Source: CAYFIW01 sp964343265 (lineage in GTDB: Bacteria; Chloroflexota; Dehalococcoidia; Lucifugimonadales; UBA826). From it: 9,415 bases of DNA. Location: positions 1 through 9,415 of the forward strand of contig CAYFIW010000053.1 in assembly GCA_964343265.1 (NCBI GenBank), read 5' to 3'. Of the stretch, positions 6,727 through 9,415 are shown one piece after another. Under the pieces are notes generated by a model. That model was not told the origin of the DNA. It searched no databases and saw only the letters and a program-made list of their open reading frames with translations. Numbering within the stretch: position 1 is the first letter of the stretch; each line of letters opens with the position of its first letter. The position numbers and the translations under genes are program-made.

Positions 6727-7308
6727 ATGGATGTAAATAGCATAATTAATGAGTTGAAGAGCCTTGGGGACAGTGGAACAAGAGTGCCAGGGTTTCGAGG
6801 TAAGGTAATGATTGAATCGGATAGATTGGTACGTCTGTCAGAAGCAATCCGTGAAGGTATGCCCGCTGATATTGCGGAGGCACAGGCTATTATTATTCAA
6901 AAAGAAAGTATCATAGATCAGGCCAACCTTGAGGCGAAAAGGATTGTAGAGGACGCCGAAAAATCTGCTACGGATATGACTTCGGCAGCAAACCTGGCGC
7001 ACGCCGAAAAAGTCTCAGATTCTCAGGTATTACAAGAAGCAAGTAATCGTGGAGATGAGATAACCGCTAATGCAAGTCTAGAAGCACAAAGTATTGTTCA
7101 GGATGCGCAAAGGAAAGCTTATGCTCTGATGAGCGAGGCTGAAGCCAATGCTTTGGCTCAGAGAGAAGGTGCCGACCGATACTCTATGGAAGTTTTGTCA
7201 GGTCTTGAAGAAAAACTGGCTGATGTTTTAGGACAAGTTCGTAGAGGAATTGACACACTCAGAGTTCAGGACGACATTATTCCTCCCAGAAACGGTGTTT
7301 CTGTCTAA
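6727..7308 (+). CDS. DivIVA-like coiled-coil protein downstream of coaD
   Basis: This 193-residue protein has no catalytic motif, signal peptide or membrane segment that I can see. Residues 1-45 form a compact start (NSIINELKSLGDSG, then VPGFRGKVMIESDRLVRLSE). From about 50 to 160 it is a long Ala/Glu/Lys-rich amphipathic helix with repeated units such as QANLEAKRIVEDAEK and EAQSIVQDAQRKAYALMSEAE, which predict an extended coiled coil. The C-terminus LEEKLADVLGQVRRGIDTL is also helical. Similar proteins of unknown role, often labelled ATPase or DivIVA-like, follow coaD in Chloroflexota and some Firmicutes; that is from memory. DivIVA proteins are polar or septal scaffolds, so a division or envelope role is possible but unproven. 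Resemblance to ATP synthase b subunit reflects helix composition only. The ATG has a strong GGAGG at 6713-6717. It is probably cotranscribed with rsmD-coaD and ends at the terminator near 7341. Confidence 0.85.
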   Translation: MDVNSIINELKSLGDSGTRVPGFRGKVMIESDRLVRLSEAIREGMPADIAEAQAIIIQKESIIDQANLEAKRIVEDAEKSATDMTSAANLAHAEKVSDSQVLQEASNRGDEITANASLEAQSIVQDAQRKAYALMSEAEANALAQREGADRYSMEVLSGLEEKLADVLGQVRRGIDTLRVQDDIIPPRNGVSV

Positions 7309-7340
7309 TGACCAGGTTTCGTACATTGATTATCTGATAG

Positions 7341-7376
7341 AAAGGCGAGCTCTCCATGTGGCTCGCTTTTCTTTAT
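7341..7376 (+). terminator. Intrinsic terminator of the rsmD-coaD operon
   Basis: AAAGGCGAGC (7341-7350) pairs with GCTCGCTTTT (7361-7370), giving 10 bp with one G-U and a 10-base loop, followed by TTTTCTTTATT. It lies 32 bases after the coiled-coil gene. The opposite strand has an A/T-rich arm as well, so it might weakly stop the convergent minus-strand gene that ends at 7390. Confidence 0.85.
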
Positions 7377-7389
7377 TAGCCAAAAAATG

Positions 7390-8229
7390 TCACTCTAATT
7401 CTTTGGCAAGATTATCCAGTATTATTGCGTTTTGATCGAGTTCAAATCCGTCTACTTGATAAACGGATTTACCGGTAACTCCATCTACTGCACCGAGATT
7501 GACCATACCTTCTATCATCTCTTTTTCATCGTTGATATTTGGTAGTAGGTTTATACCTTTAGCTTGAGATAGTTGAGCAAGTAGTCCATAACCTCCCCAG
7601 TTAGAAACGCTGGATATAACTAGTTCACTCACCTTTGTTATTGCTGGGTCTTCTACAAGTTGAGCAGATTTTTCAACAGCTTTATAAACGTTACCCATTC
7701 CGATTTCATTACCGCCATCGCCAATTCCAATTGTGGTGTTGTGGAGGTCAAACAATCTATCTATTTGTGCGGTGTATTCAGTTATGCTCAGATTGCGCAT
7801 GTTTCTGTATAAACCGTCATGTGACCTCCCACATCTTTCAATAGAAATAAGTATTGACGGTTTCTCTTCGGCCAACAGGGTTTTTGAATATTTACCACTT
7901 TCTTCGTCGGAGCATATCGGGAAATCAATTAATCTCGATGTATGAGATCTATATTCGTCAAGAAATTTTGAAGCATATGAGTCTGTTATATAAACCACTT
8001 CATATCCTAATTTTTCCAAGCCATTACCTAATGCAATTGCGCCAGGAGGGCCATCTGTCTCAATAGTGCCTGCAGTGAGGATGTAAAATCCCGTAGTAAT
8101 AAATACTTTACCTACGTTCGACAGTAGTATTTCCGCAGACCTATTAAGGTAGCCAGAAGGTATAGACTGACGAAGAGGTGCAATACCCCTTTTATCGTTT
8201 TCAAGAATTATGTCCTCTAGAACTGTCAC
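7390..8229 (-). CDS. D-glutamate cyclase-like C-terminal domain protein (DUF4392)
   Basis: The 279 residues match the C-terminal half of DGLUCY, the mammalian mitochondrial enzyme that converts D-glutamate to 5-oxo-D-proline. Recognisable blocks are LEDIILENDKRGI (4-16), VFITTGFYILTAGTIETDGP (42-61, glycine-rich), GNGLEKLGYEVVYITD (68-83), SIERCGRSHDGLYRNMR (129-145) and the family hallmark IGIGDGGNEIGMGNV (167-181). The fold looks soluble, with no signal peptide. The start is GTG; no convincing ribosome binding site precedes it. It lies 18 bases after the stop of the DUF1445 gene and in the same frame, with no other stop between, so it is either translated by coupling/reinitiation or the two frames are halves of a split fusion. 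The domain assignment is strong. The enzyme activity is inferred from the animal protein, and the true bacterial substrate may differ. Confidence 0.85.
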   Translation of the reverse strand: MTVLEDIILENDKRGIAPLRQSIPSGYLNRSAEILLSNVGKVFITTGFYILTAGTIETDGPPGAIALGNGLEKLGYEVVYITDSYASKFLDEYRSHTSRLIDFPICSDEESGKYSKTLLAEEKPSILISIERCGRSHDGLYRNMRNLSITEYTAQIDRLFDLHNTTIGIGDGGNEIGMGNVYKAVEKSAQLVEDPAITKVSELVISSVSNWGGYGLLAQLSQAKGINLLPNINDEKEMIEGMVNLGAVDGVTGKSVYQVDGFELDQNAIILDNLAKELE

Positions 8230-8247
8230 TGTAACTGGCTTTTTGGT

Positions 8248-9045
8248 CTAAATTACTGAGTAATCTTCGTCTTTCATATCTGTTAAAAACATATGACCAG
8301 GAGCGTGAGTTACCATGATATCAGGCTTTGAGTTCATCGCTACACTTTGTGGCGTTACTCCGCAAGCCCAAAAGACGGGTACATCTTCATCATGGAATTC
8401 AGTTGGGTCACCAAAGTCGGGTGTGTTTATATCGTTGATGCCAATGGAGGATGGGTCACCTACATGAATGGGCGATCCATGAACGCTCGGAAATCTCGAA
8501 GTCACCTGGACTGCTCTGACTACTTTGTCTTTTGGGATAGCTCTCATGGATACGACCATTGGTCCTGAAAATGGACCTGATGGTACTGTTTCTATATTAG
8601 TTATGTACATCGAAACATTGGTTCCATTATCAAAGTGTGGAAGATTGATACCATTATTAATTAGGGCTGATTCAAAGGAAAAACTACATCCTAGTAGGAA
8701 TGATACAAAGTCGTTTCTCCATATTTTCTTAAGGTCAACAATTTCATCAGTTAATATTCCGTTTTCATAAACTCTATAGAGAGGGACGTCGGTTCTGATA
8801 TCACTTCCTGGAGCAGTAATTTTCGCCTCAACTTTTCCCGGCTCTATTACTTCAATAAGTGGGCAAGGTTTTGGATTTCTTTGGCAAAACAACAAGAATT
8901 CGAAAGCCTGCTCTTTAGGTAAGATTGCTAGGTTGGTTTGAACGAATCCTGGTACTAGCCCGGTAGTAGGTTGAATTAATTTCCCCGACCTTATGGTCTC
9001 TCTCAGCGATTTAGGGGACTCTTTAATTTGTGTATCTACAACCAT
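8248..9045 (-). CDS. YcsI/DUF1445 family protein (putative hydro-lyase; D-glutamate cyclase N-terminal half)
   Basis: The 265 residues match the family at its typical length of about 260-270. Diagnostic blocks are GLVPGFVQTNLAILP (29-43), FLLFCQRNPKPCPLIEV (50-66), PGSDIRTDVPLYRVY (79-93), FLLGCSFSFE (116-125), SRFPSVHGSPIHVGDP (183-198), PVFWACGVTPQ (223-233) and THAPGHMFLTD (246-256). Conserved Cys, His and Asp residues suggest an active site; databases call the family putative hydro-lyase, without firm biochemistry. The same domain is the N-terminal half of animal DGLUCY, whose C-terminal half is encoded just downstream. I choose ATG at 9045 because TAAGGAG lies 6 bases before it; the upstream in-frame TTG (9063) sits ahead of that Shine-Dalgarno and is unlikely. 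The stop is TAG. The gene is divergent from tRNA-Pro. Confidence 0.92.
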   Translation of the reverse strand: MVVDTQIKESPKSLRETIRSGKLIQPTTGLVPGFVQTNLAILPKEQAFEFLLFCQRNPKPCPLIEVIEPGKVEAKITAPGSDIRTDVPLYRVYENGILTDEIVDLKKIWRNDFVSFLLGCSFSFESALINNGINLPHFDNGTNVSMYITNIETVPSGPFSGPMVVSMRAIPKDKVVRAVQVTSRFPSVHGSPIHVGDPSSIGINDINTPDFGDPTEFHDEDVPVFWACGVTPQSVAMNSKPDIMVTHAPGHMFLTDMKDEDYSVI

Positions 9046-9132
9046 AGTAATCTCCTTACGCAATCAAGTTTCAGGTTATTATTTCTCAAGGGGTGCATAA
9101 AACACAATCTTTCATGTGATTATCATGTTGTA

Positions 9133-9138
9133 ATTATA
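9133..9138 (-). promoter_or_regulatory. Possible -10 element for the D-glutamate cyclase-like pair
   Basis: The minus strand reads TATAAT at 9138-9133, which would start transcription near 9126 and leave an 80-base leader before the ATG at 9045. No -35 match sits 17 bases upstream (AGTGGT). The surrounding sequence is A/T-rich, so chance is a real alternative. The tRNA-Pro promoter should lie in the same divergent interval (9064-9193) on the other strand; the best I see is TTGTAG (9150-9155) with TGCTAT (9173-9178), both weak. Confidence 0.25.
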
Positions 9139-9193
9139 AATACAGATTGTTGTAGACCACTTATATGCTCTGTGCTATTCTTTCAGCTTGGTT

Positions 9194-9271
<78 letters not shown>

Positions 9272-9296
9272 CGACTTTCTTCCGGAAATGAGAAAT

Positions 9297-9316
9297 AGAC
9301 TTGTGAATTCAAGTCT
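9297..9316. repeat. Perfect inverted repeat after tRNA-Pro
   Basis: AGACTTG (9297-9303) and CAAGTCT (9310-9316) form a perfect 7-bp stem with the loop TGAATT, 27 bases after the tRNA. No T-run follows, so it is not a classical intrinsic terminator, but it could mark the 3' end of the tRNA precursor. The rest of the tail to 9415 holds no gene; a lone TATAAT at 9388-9393 may belong to a promoter for something beyond the window. Confidence 0.4.
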
Positions 9317-9415
9317 GAGATACGTATTGAATTATTTGTACCACTAAAGTTTGACCAGCGTAATTATAAATATTACTTATTTCAACATATAATACTGTCT
9401 AGTAAATCGCTTAAT

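Noticed and set aside
7250..7435. A 61-codon plus-strand frame overlapping the end of the coiled-coil gene.
   Set aside because: It runs through the terminator hairpin, overlaps two well-supported genes and has no family resemblance; it is a shadow frame.
9046..9063. TTG at 9063 as the start of the DUF1445 gene, adding MRKEIT.
   Set aside because: Those six codons contain the Shine-Dalgarno TAAGGAG for the ATG at 9045, so they are leader rather than coding sequence.

Overview
This 9.4 kb window is an ordinary bacterial chromosomal segment of low to moderate G+C. It carries housekeeping genes for translation and cofactor synthesis, plus a small metabolic gene pair. Several traits fit a low-GC member of the Chloroflexota (SAR202/Dehalococcoidia-like): a T-box riboswitch on ileS, an IleRS with a rearranged class I signature, the order rsmD-coaD-coiled-coil protein, and frequent TTG/GTG starts. 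That assignment is inference from protein flavour and gene order, not from a marker gene.

Layout. Positions 1-248 hold no convincing gene, only a hairpin containing a Shine-Dalgarno sequence and a candidate promoter. Positions 249-496 are an isoleucine T-box leader ending in an intrinsic terminator, followed by ileS (518-3685, +). lysS (3700-5169, -) faces ileS tail to tail with 14 bases between them. The apparent spacer upstream of lysS is not empty: it holds a decayed greA on the same strand (about 5198-5580), with several frameshifts and stops, in the common greA-lysS order. Reading the other way, rsmD and coaD overlap by 8 bases and are followed by a DivIVA-like coiled-coil gene; the run ends at an intrinsic terminator near 7341-7376. 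On the minus strand lie two adjacent genes for the two halves of the D-glutamate cyclase (DGLUCY) architecture: a DUF1445/YcsI protein (8248-9045) and a DUF4392 protein (7390-8229). Divergent from them is a tRNA-Pro(GGG) gene (9194-9270) with an encoded CCA end.

How the genes work together. IleRS, LysRS and tRNA-Pro serve translation, RsmD methylates 16S rRNA, and CoaD makes dephospho-CoA. The T-box makes ileS expression respond to uncharged tRNA-Ile. The minus-strand pair probably acts on D-glutamate/5-oxo-D-proline or a related compound.

Points most worth a second look: (1) the greA relic; (2) the DGLUCY-like halves lie in one reading frame, separated only by a TAG codon and six sense codons; (3) the IleRS has GVHH where HIGH is expected, the swap linked to mupirocin hyper-resistance in type 2 IleRS. 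I found no CRISPR array, insertion sequence, phage gene or clearly new multi-gene system.
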